Assembly (NCBI RefSeq): GCF_027943255.1
Contig: NC_072896.1
Location: 682,001-746,000, forward strand
Source: Anastrepha obliqua
Lineage: Eukaryota; Arthropoda; Insecta; Diptera; Tephritidae
Reading direction: 5' to 3'
DNA: 64,000 nt
Shown here: positions 34,600 through 46,964 of the stretch, piece after piece
How the letters are laid out: every line of letters starts with the position of its first letter
Position numbering within the stretch: position 1 is the first letter of the stretch
The notes under the pieces: model-generated
Database searches by the model: none
Seen by the model: the letters and a program-made list of their open reading frames with translations, nothing else
Told to the model about the DNA's origin: nothing
Program-made: the position numbers and the translations under genes

Positions 34600-36430
34600 T
34601 AAACTTGCTGACATATGTTATAAAAAAAATTAAAAATTAAAATCGGTTTTAGGGCCGGAGGTCACTTTGCGATGAATTGAATATGATTTTTAATTTTCTC
34701 AAATTTGTACTTCACTATACAGTCGGTATGGTTTACTCCATCCGTAGCGTCACTAAAACTTAGTTATCTTTTACACAAACTCGGACGTGATGTTATGAGC
34801 TAAATATCTATTGCTTTGGCCTCTGGACTGTGAGCTGGCAGGCGATGCTCAGGGTCCACTCAGACTAGACTACACATGCCCAGCCTTTAATCGCCAGTGG
34901 CAACTGCGTGACGACCACTCACCAGCAGTGTTGTTATTGTTTTTTGTTGTCATTTCTGTTTTGATTGCTAAACACCAAAGTATGCCAAATGCGCGCCGTA
35001 GAAACTATTTTCCAACAATAAACTCAACGTTTTTTGTACCAGATTTTAAACTCTCCTGCAGTAGTGGCATAATTGGCATTGTATTTGTTTTGATTTTATT
35101 GTAATTTTATTTATTTTCAGTAACAGAAGTTGTGCTATAATCTACGTGCTGTTGTTGTTGAGCTGAAATATTTTTTGTTTTGTTTTTGTTGCGTGTACAG
35201 AATGTCATTGCATTATGATAGGTCTACACAGCTGTGTGTTCGTTGGTTGCTCGGCCAGTTGGGGCCAATGTTAACAACTACCCACGTGTCTAACTGTCAG
35301 TTGCGAAAATGTAATTTCTAAAAACTCAACCCAGTTGATGTACATCCGCCCTCTCTCAATTTGTGTTTGCTTCATACTTGCGGTAGTTGTTAGTTTGTGT
35401 TGCTATTTTTGCTTTTGTACTGGTAGCTGAGTTGATCAGTTGAGAGTTGTTGTATCAATTGCGGTTTATTGTGATGCTTGAAATCGTTTGTTGTCTTTGA
35501 CTTTACCTTCGTTTCGCTCGCACAGTTCACACACGAGAGTGCACATACCCATACACGCCTGCTCTCTCTGTAAGTCAAAATGTTTACTGCTTTCCCTTTC
35601 ATTACGGCTTGAATTTTCCTGCCGTATTGGCTTTGTGGTTAAATGCTGCGTTGCGCCGCTGTTGGTTTGCGGCTTCGCTTTTATTACTGTTTTTGTTGTT
35701 GTTTATGGCGCAAATGTACTGCACTATGGTATGTAGAAAAATGCAAAAGTAGTGTAGCATATCGCACAGTGAGTGCAATCTGAGTATATTTTCTTCTTTT
35801 GACTTTCTTCACCGCCGTACGTCCAGGCAATTCATTTTGCGGTCCTGGTTTATTTTTAAAACGCTTGATTGCGAAAGCTCATAAAAATTGGGCTGAGCAA
35901 CAAATGCGTATGTAGCTTTACTATTGGCAGGAAAAACAGATTACCATTAATACTCAAGTAATCAATGCCTATTTGCGGTGTTCAACGAAAATTAAGTTTA
36001 GCTCTCCCCAGCTTAATGCAGGTGGCTTTATTTTTTTGAGTTCTTCAAAATTTCCAAAGATATCTTTTATTGAACGACATTGTGACAAGTTTGGTAAAAA
36101 ATTAACATTTGGCTTATTTAAAAAGGAAAAGAATTTTATTTATCCAAAAAGTTGAATTTTTTACTGACGTTGCAACTTTATTTTAAGGTTTTGTCCTTAA
36201 GGTTGGCCCCGTTTAGTCATGATCAATTGAATCCTTCCACTGCCACACTTTCTTTAAACGATAAACGGTAAATAATTTTACGAGCTTTTCATTTTATATA
36301 GAACTATACAATGCGCTTGGGGATGGTATATAAAAACCATTTCATCCGTATGAAAACTAAGATTTTTTCCGGTAACAAAGACTCACGCTTAAATATCCAT
36401 GACAAAGAAGAAAATTAAAGCCTATAGCTT
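34600..36430. other. No gene recognised
   Basis: Spacer with T-rich and TTG-rich stretches (34,920-35,460). Frames of 60-97 codons here have no recognisable motif. Confidence 0.45.
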
Positions 36431-36433
36431 TGA

Positions 36434-36830
36434 TGCGGTGGCCAAACCGAGACTAACGGTCAGAAAAGTTCTGCTGTGTATTTGGTGGGACTTGAAAGGA
36501 ATAATTTATTATAAACTGTTTCCATATGGCCAAACACTAAATTCAGATCTCTACTGCTAACAACTGGACCGTTTGAAGCTAGCGATTGACCAGAAACGGT
36601 CAGAATTGGCCAACAGAGGAGATGTCTGTAGTGACTCGCCAAAAATTCCGAGAGCTTAGTTGGGAAGTTTTAAGCATCCAATATATAGAGTGATAAGCAA
36701 TTGGTATGAATAGAAGATTGTAAAAGTCAATTACTAGAGTTTTTAGCCAATAAGAACCAAGACTTCTACGAGGAGGCATTATGAAGCTACCCTTACCGGT
36801 CAATCCGGAACATGTTAAATAAAATTTTGA
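36434..36830 (+). pseudogene. Mariner D,D34D transposase remnant
   Basis: Plus-strand pieces of a mariner transposase: AVAKPRLTVRKVLLCIWWDL, KGIIYYKLFPYGQTLNSDLY, a stop, QLDRLKLAIDQKRSELANRG, then after a deletion that removes the HQDN catalytic block, TRQKFRELSWEVL, and further on EFLANKNQDFYEE and IMKLPL. The same blocks in the same order occur in the better copy at 51.2-52.2 kb. Both termini and both remaining catalytic sites are lost. Confidence 0.72.
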
Positions 36831-36834
36831 ATGT

Positions 36835-39800
36835 TACGCAAAAACAGTGGATTTTTTGGCTGACAACCCTAGTAAAAAGATATTCTATAAAGACGTGTAC
36901 CTGGCTGTGCACTTAACTATATGAGAATGCTGTTTATGCCCAATCACATTCACATTCACATTCTCATTCATTCATCATTTGTATGAAAACTGAAACGCGT
37001 GGTTGCTTCAAGTGCCCTTTGCCTTTCAAAGCACGAAAGAAAAAATCCCTTCATTCATCTCGTTACCAAGATGCTGTCATGCAGGAAATGCACAAGTATC
37101 GAAGTGGTGCCGTTTTAGCGAGTTTCTATCCACGATTAGTCCGCGTGTTTCCCTTTGTGTAAGGGACTGGTAAGCACGGCGTTGTTGTAGGAATCATTCC
37201 TTCTGAGATAGTTCAAAAGCAGTACTAAGCTTGATAGAAATATGCTCGGAGGTTTGCCAATGCCTGCCAGGGAGCCACGGCCATTTCACAATTTTTGCTG
37301 CGGTTTTATATTTCATGCCCGGAATGGTCTTTAAACCACAAAAACACTTCAGGTAGTGCTCACTTTCAACCCCGCTTAGCTTTGGCGGGTGGCTTACATA
37401 TATCTATATTTAACCCGAAAAAACTATACCGTCTTACACTCTGACTTGAACTAGTAACTTCCTGCACTAGAAGGTGCGAAAAGTTTACATTTACTTTTCG
37501 GTTTCTCGGCACTTTCAAACGCTGAAGAGAGACGAGTAGTGAAGTGGTTAGCAAATGCTGAGGTTGCACTAGGTTTGGACTAGAATTTGCTTTCACTGCA
37601 CACTCCCACAAGTTACACACATACATAGGTGTATAGCCGCGCTAAGCTGAGATACGACTTTTTCAATAACAGGGTTGTTGTTTCCCTGTTTCGCTGTTTT
37701 TATTTTTTTTTTATTGAACGCTTGCTATCTGCCGTACAGCACAACAAACAAGCATATTGTGCGTATGGGTGTGCGCTTGTATTATATAAAGATGCGGCTT
37801 AGCATTGTATGGGCCATTGTAGGCCTTCGTCTTACTTTGAATTGGTGCCAGGATATGCGCGCTAAGTGTGTTAGAGGACTCAATGAAAAGCGAATGAAAA
37901 GGCGTCTTTGTATTGTAAGGGTGCATGTATAGGTGAACACACCAGCTTAACTTTTTTCTTATGGCAAAGTTATTCAGCACGAATTATGGCTAAATAAGAC
38001 GTAGAGGGAGGATTTCGGAAGGCTGGTATACCCTTTGAAATGAAATACACCCTATTTATTTGCGCTTGTATGGGTTAATGTATATGCTCGTGCGTTTTAG
38101 TTTACTTATTTATGTGCTCGCGCCACTTAAATCGCTACTAAGCCACTTATGTGTGTCTACAATTTTTGCCACCTTTTTGGGCAATCAGGCAACCAGGCAC
38201 TTTAACAATTTTCAATTTACTTGGGATTAACTTTTCAATGTTTTTGGTTCAGCATTCGCTTGACTGCACAAACTAACAGTTTCTTGGGCTGGATTGAAAT
38301 AAAATTGTTTATCTATTTAGTGAATTTAAGCCACCCTCTAAGTTGTCTATTAGAGTGGCTTCTAAAAGCGTTGGCGCAGGTTTTTATTTATTCGGGCAAA
38401 CGAGCAGCTTTTGTTGAGAATTTCTTGGTAATTCATATCAGCAGATCTACGCCTTTAATATTTTTTATGCTACATCAGCCGAGTTCGGAGGCCAAGCTAC
38501 TGCAGAAACTAAAAAAAAAATCGATTTTTTTGCCATGAAAGATGCCACAACACCTCCAAAGTGACATTTTCTAAATATTAAGAAGGAAAAAAAAAATAAG
38601 TTCCTTAAATTATGCTCTGAATTTCTTTCGTTCGTTGCGTACAGTACCGAAAATCTGAAATTTCTTCATTTATAAGCTGCTTTTACAATGCTGTAACTTT
38701 GCTGTAACTCTGAGTATCAATTCATGAGGAAAGGCGTCAGTGCAAATACAGAAAAAAGGCAAATGAAAACTTCAATATCAAAAACAAGAAAGCCTGCTTA
38801 TGCTTATTTCTTAGAGAAAAGTTTGCAGTATAAATCAAAGAAGTTTTCAGTGTCAATATATGCTAACCATCTTGCCTAACAATTTTTATAAAGGCCCCTC
38901 CTTGGCATTAGGCCAATCACGACCATATTCCTTCTTTCGTTCGTGAAAGTTGGCCATACACAAAATTTCATCAAAATCGGTAGACGCTTATCTGGTACCT
39001 CGCATTGTGCCGGCCTCAAAAAAGATTATTTTATCCACCTGGTGGTGGCTTGCAGGTGAGGCCATTAACCCCCGAAGTGCGTTGCTACGCCTTCTCGAAT
39101 ACAATCTACCCAAAACCAACAAGATCGAACAATTAGTGTTAAATTATGGATTTTCGATGTTCAATTTACATACTGTTCTTGACGGCCAATTAAAATCGGA
39201 CACTAGCGGGAAGCTTTTTACTTTATTGTTTATGGCACTGTTCTTCACAAAGAGAGCTTTATTGGTGCAGCTTGAATGCGTTTTCAACAACGCTTACCTT
39301 TAGTGCTTTTGCCGCTTTTGCTCATCAGTAAAAAACAACCGTGGAAGGAGTAATACTTCAATTTAGAAAAAGGTTTCTCAGCGAATTGTTATTGTTGATT
39401 TTTACTGATATGCTACCCGTTATATTTTTATGCTGTTGTTGAGTAATTTTTGGTTTACTTTTCACAAATATTTTTCTCATAACATTTCTCCCTTTTTCAT
39501 GCCCGTTGAGGATGCATCAAAATTTATTCACGCTTTTACAATACCATAAAAATCGAATGGAATGAGAGGCAGGCCAAAGTGTTGTGCGTGCCCAAAAGAA
39601 GCAGATCGTGAGAAATTTGAAACCCATTTTGAATGCCTTCCCTTTTCTTGTATCAGACAGTTTTTTGCTGACTTTTCAGCTGTCTTTTCAATGGCTGTTG
39701 TACTTGTTTTGACCCGCCTGAATGGTTTTAAGCTGTCGCCAATTCTGCTCTGCCTTGTCATCGCTTTGCCTTTTCAGCATTTGACAACATTCCGCTGCTG

Positions 39801-40505
39801 TTTGGTAATCTAATCTGCATTATAATGCCAATCGCTCGATAATTTGGTTAAAGGCGCAAGTGCTCCAGTAAAAACAACAATGTAGCCGCAGTTTAAACGA
39901 AAAAATGTACTAAAAAGGATTGATAAAATGTACTACATATTTGACGTGATATTCTACAGTCACTCTTCCGAGGTACTTGGCATGAGGCAGCGTGAAATTA
40001 AATTAAAATATGAGAATGGAACCAAAAAAAATGTCCGTACAGAAAATTAATCGTAGCAGGTTTTAGGCATAAAAATCTCACTTCAACTAGGAGCAGAAGT
40101 GGAGAAGTATGGTGAGATGGGGTAAAAAGAGCTTATACAATGGTTCCTTACTTTCTAGTTCTTAGTTCGTAGTCTTACTTTGCTAACATTTTATAGGAGA
40201 GTGTCCTTTGCGAGTAACCCGACACGTGATTTATTAATTTATTTATTCTCTTCAATGCTGCTAGCAATATATTATATCACGGCTGTGAAGCTTTGGGAAC
40301 AGTAATTAAGTTTACACGCCTTCAATATTACTTTAGCGTGTGCAACTCCGAGATATCTTGGTAACAGCCTCAGAGGCGCTGCTTAGCTATCTTCAAGCAA
40401 TATTTTTCTACTTTATTTCTAAGTCTGCGTTGGCCACATTTATGTATTGTAGTTCTTGTGTAGGGCTATCTGTATTTCATTCATTATCTCGTATTTCATT
40501 CAACA
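36835..40505. other. No gene recognised apart from a SINE scrap
   Basis: AT-rich spacer. It contains the SINE scrap at 37,236 and a weak tRNA-like stretch at 37,525-37,595 (TAGTGAAGTGGTTAGC followed by AGGTTTGGACTAGA) that might be the head of another SINE. A 117-codon frame at 38,950-39,303 is unrecognised. Confidence 0.4.
37236..37284 (-). mobile_element. SINE internal scrap
   Basis: GAAATATGCTCGGAGGTTTG followed by CCAATGCCTGCCAGGGAGCC matches the central block of the SINE on the minus strand. Too short to say more. Confidence 0.5.
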
Positions 40506-40509
40506 TATA

Positions 40510-41698
40510 ACGGGTGATTTTTTAGCTATTATCTTTTTAAACAGCTGACACACGTTTCGTGTTTTGTTTCACTATCAAACATTTTCAGCTTGGTCTATAA
40601 TTTAACCATGAATCGTCTTACAAACGAACAACGCTTGCAAATCTTTGAATTTTATTATAAAAATGCGCGTCGCGCGCTTCTTCCATTTTATGGTCAGTTT
40701 AATCGACCCACTGAAGCGGCTATTCGAGCTATTTTGACTAAATTTAGAACCTAATTTACATTATTGGACGTCAAACCACCAACACGCTTACGTAGAGTGC
40801 GAACTGAAGAAAACATCACGGCTGTATCCGCCAGTGTTAATGATGACCATCAATTATCGATTCGTCGCCGTTCGCAGCAATTGGGCCTCTGTTACTCAAC
40901 AACGTGGAACATTTTGCGAAAGGATTTAGGTGTGAAGCCTTTCAAAATACAGCTGGTGCAAGAATTGAAGCCGAACGACCCACCGCAACGCAGAATTTTT
41001 GGTGAATGGGCTCTTGGAAAGTTGGCCGAAGATCCACTTTTTTATCGAAAAATTGTGTTCAGCGACGAAGCTGATTTTTGGATCAATGGAGAGGCTGGAG
41101 GTATCATTGGACCGTACTTCTTCAAAGATGCTGCGCATCGTAACGTAACTGTGAATGGTGAGCGCTACCGTGAAATGATATCCAACTTTTTTTTTGCTCA
41201 AAATGCAAGAGCTTGACTTGCATGGCATGTGGTTTCAGCAAGATGGAGCCACATCCCACACAATACGCGTAACAATGGACTTGTTGAGAGGCGAGTTCGG
41301 TGAAAATTTTATTTTACGTTCGGGGCCTGTCAATTGGCCACCCAGATCGTGCGATATAACGCCTTTAGATTATTTTTTGTGGGGCTATGTTAAAGCTCAT
41401 GTCTATTCAGACAAGCCTTCTTCAATTAACGCATTGGAAGACAACATTAAAGCGTTTATATGTGAGATATCGGCCGAAACATTGGAAAGAGTATGCCAAA
41501 ATTGGACTAAGCGGATGGACCATTTGAAGCGCAGTCGCGTTCAACATTTGCATGAAATAATCTTCAAACATTAAATTATATGGACTGTACCATCGATTTA
41601 AATAAAAATTTCATACATTCTTCTTCATTTCATGCATGTTCTGAATTTTACGTGTGTTTTTTTGAAAAACTTTCCTATAGCTCTTAAAAAATCACCCT
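40510..41698 (+). mobile_element. D,D41D mariner (rosa-like)
   Basis: About 1.19 kb. Left terminus CGGGTGATTTTTTAGCTAT at 40,511; right terminus, read inward from 41,698, AGGGTGATTTTTTAAGAGCT then ATAG, differing by a 2-3 nt gap. TA lies outside both. It contains the transposase pseudogene below. Shorter relatives with the same terminus and transposase start lie at 27.8 and 60.9 kb. Confidence 0.85.
40608..41574 (+). pseudogene. D,D41D mariner transposase, broken
   Basis: Would cut and paste the element. The start at 40,608 reads MNRLTNEQRLQIFEFYYKNA and YGQFNRPTEAAIRAILTKF, then a TAA at 40,752. The same frame goes on through IRRRSQQLGLCYSTTWNILR (second helix-turn-helix), KIQLVQELKPNDPPQRRIFG and KIVFSDEADFWINGE (first catalytic Asp). 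An in-frame deletion of roughly 40 residues follows before AGGIIGPYFF. A frameshift near 41,200 leads into GMWFQQDGATSHTIRVTMDL and WPPRSCDITPLDYFLWGYVK: 36 residues to CD and 41 to the next D. The C-terminus ends at HLHEIIFKH. One stop, one frameshift and one deletion make it nonfunctional. Confidence 0.85.
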
Positions 41699-41699
41699 T

Positions 41700-42579
41700 A
41701 AGATGAGTTATTTTAACAGAGTGAAGATAGAATCCACTCTAAACACCAGTGTAGTCATTGTTCCTTGATATTTCAAAATTTGTACGCCAATCTTTTGAAG
41801 ACACTGAGGGAATAACTATTTTAAAAGAGCCACCGAAATGGAGCTGGGATGATTTTCTTCTGGGTGAGGTATGCTTTGCGAAATTTCTTGGCCATGAACT
41901 GTGTTCTGCAGCTACTTCTCACTAATAAATATATATAAATCGTAGTATATATAAATCTCGCTATTTTAAATTGATTTCCTAATTTATCTTTCATTGCATG
42001 CACACTTTAATTTGAAGTTCGCGCAATCTTAAGAATTTCATGGGCCGCAATAGTTCAAATATTTACAGAGCCTGGCGTCTGTTGGTCTGTTGCAACCAAG
42101 GTTTGTTTTTGCATTGGTGGTGGTTTTGAATTCATTTGTTGTCATGAAATTGATGTTGCTTTTTCGAACCATCTGACAGATTGCCTTGCCATTATTGGTA
42201 TTAACAATACGCGCGCCTTTCCAATGACATTCATTACGATTCGTCTATTAATTTTTTTATAGCGTTAAATAATGTTAGCTTCATAATGGCATGGGTGGCC
42301 GACACTTTTGAGGCTGGCGTGCTTTGTTGGGTTTATGTGCTTGCCAACTTTTTACCAAAGCGCAAGTGTTTTACTTTTAAAAAGCAATGAATAACAACAA
42401 CCTTTTTCATGCTTGCTTTATTTGTATTTCTTTAGTAGAGAAATTGGTTTCGGGGGCTGATGTTGGCATTTTGCATTGACTTCTCAAATTATTGATAGCG
42501 AAGGCAGTTTTGTAAAATTGAATAAAAATTTCTATGGAGGAAGGAGGAGTAGCAGCGTTGTACTTTTATAGATTTTCAG
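41700..42579. other. No gene recognised
   Basis: AT-rich spacer after the mariner. No supported feature. Confidence 0.45.
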
Positions 42580-42625
42580 GGACATGCGAGAATTCGGTAG
42601 GATATCTCCACGTGCGAGCGTCAGT
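42580..42625 (+). CDS. Candidate 46-nt internal exon
   Basis: Bounded by an acceptor (TATAGATTTTCAG) and a strong donor (CAGT/GTAAGT). In the frame entered after one base it is open: DMREFGRISPRASVS, ending at a codon boundary. This frame fits a junction from 28,339 (two bases carried) and to 46,307 (codon boundary). No family recognised. Short splice-bounded segments of this kind do arise by chance. Confidence 0.2.
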
Positions 42626-42631
42626 GTAAGT

Positions 42632-45600
42632 GACATTTTGACGTTGCTGCTTCGATGCCATTTAAATTCACACTCGTGTCAACAACACCCCCTGCCGCAT
42701 TTTTCTGCGCTGTAAGCTAACTTCCATACATTTTCTACGTTCCGTGCGCTAAAAGCAGCTGATTCATTTGCGTTAGCCTGGCTTAGCTGTTAGTCTATCA
42801 AATACCGAGTAAGGCAATCGGCAGGAAGGAGCAGGAGCGTATCGAATGTCGCGTGGAATTTTACTGCATTGGTATTTGAATAAATAAGTGGGCATGTGTA
42901 TATACATATGTATATGCATGTGCGGTGAGGTGTGTACTGATATTTTCAACGCATTTTTCCGTCATCGTTTTTTGTAATAATTTGCTCGCTTAAAGTCTTT
43001 AAGTAGCACTCGTCTACTTAAAACTTTGCTAGGATTTTCTAAATAATTGCAAAATCCTTTGGTACCTAACTTAATAATATTTCTTTTACGAAATTTCATT
43101 GTGCTTGAGCCTTGGGCTGCTTACAGTTTTTTTGATTTTTTATTAAAATATTTTCCTTTTTATTAATTTCCTGTTAAAAATTGCACCGAGAAGTGATTTC
43201 TGTCAAACGAAAAATTTTTGTTTTATATAAAAATAAGTGAAGCTGAAAAAAATGTTCGCCCACTGCCAGTGGGCAAATTCAAGTTAATCATACGCACGAG
43301 CGTACACAGCGCTAAAATAAATACAAAATACAAAGCACAGGCTCTTACAAGTTTGAGTTTATTTTTTGGCAGTCTTTCGTTTCTTTGGCTGTCACAATCC
43401 GATAGCGCCTCTTTTGACAGATGATAAGAATAATAGAAAATCTACAGCCTACTAAAATTAGTTCGAATGAAAAAAATTAAAATTCAATACGAAAATGGCG
43501 GATCTAATTGTGAATCTGTCTAAAATATAGAGCACTTAAGCAAATCGTGCATATTTTCGGCCATTATAATTATTCATTCCATTCGTTAATTTTTGGTGCG
43601 CACTGAGGTCTAGTAGTGCAAGAAGCTATTTTTCTTCGAAAACGAAGCTACAAATTCAGATATGTTAGCACTGTTTTCAGGCTATTTTTATAATATAATG
43701 AGGTTTCTATAAGACGGTGTTACATGACACACAGCCACGATCAATTTATTGCAACCAAAGTTGCCGGGAAGAAGAATTGCACGACACTCTGCAGCAATTT
43801 GACAGCCGAACTCATTGGTATGCCAGTTCAAAGTTGGTGTTTATATGAATAAACCAGCAACAATTGTGGCTTTGAAAAAAAGCTACGGGGTTTGGCTGAG
43901 ACAGGGTCCAAATTATGCCTCAGTATGATAAAAAATTCACTAAAAGAATCGTCATCTACAAGCGCGCACGCTGCGGATAATTTGAAAATATTGTTTTTCA
44001 TTCATACTCCACAGACCCTGTACTACAGATTTGTGCCACTAAAAATCTGAATATTTGCTCACAAAATGTGTAATTTAAAATTAAAAAGGAGACTTGAACT
44101 TGGAAGACCTTGTCTATGAAAACACTTACATCGCGTAGAATAAGGCATTCGCTAAATAAGTATTTACTAGAGTAATAATAAAAAATATTATATGATAAAG
44201 CGGCGAAGGTGTTCTATGCAGCAAAATATTTTGAGCTTCAAAAGACATTTTAAATTTTCTGTACAAAATTTCAAGGGTATGTGCAAATTTTTCTGTGGTC
44301 GCAGGTAGCATGAAAAGGTAAAGGCTTAAAAAGGTAAAAATGTCTTATAGAGCAACAACAGCGGAAATCCAATGAGCTGTAATAGAATAAGTGCAGGAAC
44401 AATCAACTTCTTGTCCGCACATTCACCGCGCCTTTGAAAGTTTTGATGTTTAAGAAAGAATTTTTTTACAACAATCAGGATGTAGCAAATGTTCTGCAAT
44501 AAAAAACGCTCAAATATGCAAAATGAAACATTTTTTCCCTGCATCTGTACGTTTTTAACTTTTTTCAGTTAGTAAATTGCGTAGGCAAAACGCCTTTAGT
44601 TTGTGCAAAGGGCAGAGAGCACGTGCTAGGGCGTGGTGCACAAAAAATAAAAAATAGAAAATTCCACAAGCCGAAATGGCGACATGGCTCTAGAAGTTTT
44701 GTGTGCAAATATGATTGCTATGTGAAACGCTGATGCATCGAGCGGATTTTGTATCAGTTTCTTTCGTGTAGCCGTCGCGCGCAAACTATTTAAGAATGAA
44801 TTTTATACAAATAAATAACATTTTTCGCCGGTTAGAAGCGGTCGTTTAAGCCTTGAAAATTTACTTTACAGGACATGCACACAAATTTTCTGCCTTTTTG
44901 TTTTGCAAGAAAAAACATTCGCTTTAAAAATGGAAAATATCGCTCAATCCTGCAGGCTAAGCCACCGCATTTTGTTTTACTTTTCTGCTTTCTATTATCC
45001 TCATTTTTTTCGCTCTCATCAAATGAAGTTGTTACCTTGCTCCCAGCTACATATCTCTTTTTCACTACGTCACCCTTTTCTCTATGCCGACATTTGCACT
45101 TCATCAAGTGGCTATCACTCCAATGCCCATCAAATGTGTGCCTAACTTCTCTTGAGTTAGCAAATAAATGCGAACACACACACATACGTTTCGAAACTGT
45201 TCTGCTATTAGGCATGACCGCAGTGTGGAGCTGGTGTATGAGTGTTTGAAGAACATTTGTAAAATTCATGGGCTCAGTACAGCTGCTGGAGTTTAAAGTT
45301 TTGTTTGACAGCATGAAAATTGATGCTGTTAAAAGATTGCACTGACTATGCAAATAGAGGGAAACGCATATATCCACGTAATTTCGGATTTTGCACACAA
45401 ATTTCTTACATATATTATGAATTTTTTTATTGGCGGCAGTATTCGCCTAGGCGATTGAGGCCGAGCTCGTTGAAATACCTTAAATACCTTGCATCAGCTA
45501 GACTTTTGCTGTTTGCTCTAATGAAAAAGAATGTTACAGGATTACCAAAATGATCTATTTTCCTAAAAAACCTTCCACAAAAAAATTTATGGAGGATTAT

Positions 45601-45700
45601 TCCATCCTTGGTGGTAAAAGAGAGTTTTTGTTCGTGTATTATTTCCTTTAATGATGCAAGAGAGTGAAAGTTCTAACTTTCGGCAGTGCAACCACGGCGA
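42632..45700. other. No gene recognised
   Basis: AT-rich spacer. Opposed frames at 44,832-45,398 (minus, 188 codons) and 44,875-45,249 (plus, 124 codons) overlap and look like chance. At 43,740-44,115 there may be a decayed unclassified repeat that also touches window bases 1-60. Confidence 0.4.
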
Positions 45701-45701
45701 T

Positions 45702-46022
45702 TATATATATATATAATTGGCGCGTACACCCTTTTTGGGTGTTTTTCGCCGAGCCCCTCCTCTTATTTGTGGTGTGCGTCTTGATGTTTTCCCCAAATGG
45801 AGGGACCTACCGTTCCAAGCCGATTCCGAACGGCAGATATTTTTATGAGGAGCTTTTTCATGGCAGAAATACACTCGAAGGCTTGCCATTGCCTGCCGAG
45901 GGGCGACCGCTATTACAAAAATGTTTTTCTTAATTTTGCTTTCACCGAGATTCGAACCAACGTTCTCTCTGTGAATTCCGAATGGTAGTCACGCACCAAC
46001 CCATTCGGCTACGGCGGCCGCT
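45702..46022 (-). mobile_element. Full-length tRNA-derived SINE
   Basis: On the minus strand: head GGCCGCCGTAGCCGAATGGG with an RNA polymerase III A box, TTGGTGCGTGACTACCATTC, B box GGTTCGAATCTC, body AAGCTCCTCATAAAAATATC and GGAACGGTAGGTCCCTCC, then GAGGGGCTCGGC, a hairpin built from ACACCC and GGGTGT, GTACGCGCCAATTA and a TATATA tail at 45,702. The A/B box spacing is tRNA-like, so the head derives from a tRNA. The tail resembles the RTE 3' terminus. One of three copies with both ends. Confidence 0.88.
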
Positions 46023-46306
46023 TGTGGTTAATCGAGGCATGGCAGTGTTTTTCCTTTATGCAAAAAGGGTGAGATCTGCAATAGAATTGGCTGCAAGTGT
46101 CTTACCGTACACGGGACGTAAGAAAAAAATAAAAATAGAAAAACTTATCGAGCAGTGAAGATGAAAAGCAAAAATACTTAATAGACTTTGGCGTTTGCCA
46201 ATAACAGAGATTTAAGTCGCTGTACTACTTTTGGAGTCCAGTTCCAAGCCACATTTTACAAATCTTTCCCTAAAAAAAATTTAATTTAATTTTTCTATCT
46301 TTGCAG

Positions 46307-46380
46307 ATGCCGAGAGATACAAATTCTGAGGATCGGATTGATAAGCTACGAGCTGAAGTTTTTCTTCTTTTCTTATACCT
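46307..46380 (+). CDS. Candidate exon after strong acceptor
   Basis: A textbook acceptor TTTTTCTATCTTTGCAG precedes ATGCCGAGAGATAC. The frame starting at the ATG reads MPRDTNSEDRIDKLRAEV, then VFLLFLYL and a TAA at 46,382; a weak donor CCT/GTAAAT lies at 46,381. The frame is the one expected after a codon-boundary junction from 42,625. If a terminal exon, it ends at the TAA. Product unknown. Confidence 0.22.
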
Positions 46381-46499
46381 GTAAATTTTTAAATTTTTAT
46401 TCTAATATTGAGTGGATGCAGCTAATATTTATTTATTGTGAGTGTATATGCGAGACTTTTAGTCTTTATTAATCTCCAGAGTGGAACTTAAACTAATTA

Positions 46500-46960
46500 A
46501 TTTAATTCCCCCGTGCCCGTTTTGTGGATTCAGCGAGCTCACCGTATCGCACTTCATGGATATATGTTCAGGAATCCAAAATATTAGATGATCGGTGTTT
46601 AAAAATATCAAACCATCTGAACTTCTGAAGCAAACAACGGACTATAATATTAGTATCATAAACCAATTCGTTTCTAAGTTATCTGGTACATATAGTAGGG
46701 GTTATTTCCACATTCCCTCGATTGTACTATCTTCATCTTTTCTCCAGTATAGGTATAATATATTATAATCTTGCAGCTAGCATCTAGTAAAATATAATCA
46801 TTTCCTTTTTTCGTCTTTATCTATATTATTAAGCATCCATTTTAAACAATAGCCGAAGGCCTTAGCAGCCAGTGCTTGCTCCTTTTTTTCTTACCTTTTA
46901 AGTGGAACAGTTATTATAAATTAGTTAATTATTACTCTTTTCAATAAATAAATAAAAATA
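46500..46960 (+). pseudogene. Non-LTR retrotransposon C-terminal zinc-binding remnant
   Basis: Reads IPPCPFCGFSELTVSHFMDI then CSGIQNIR, a Cys-x2-Cys-x8-His-x4-Cys arrangement found at the C-terminus of several non-LTR ORF2 proteins and identical in spacing to CPAC...H...C at 62.5 kb. A stop follows, then FKNIKPSELLKQTTDYNISI and a 3' region ending in AATAAATAAATAAA. Nothing of the RT is recognisable upstream. Confidence 0.45.
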
Positions 46961-46964
46961 AATT

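Noticed and set aside
38945..38990. Third member of the TTAA MITE family (CAAAATTTCATCAAAATCGG)
   Set aside because: Only one short block matches; no terminal repeats or TTAA pair nearby.
38950..39303. 117-codon plus ORF
   Set aside because: No recognisable domain, no splice or promoter context, single frame by chance is plausible.
44832..45398. 188-codon minus ORF and 124-codon plus ORF overlapping it
   Set aside because: Opposed frames over the same bases, no motif, composition of translated AT-rich spacer.
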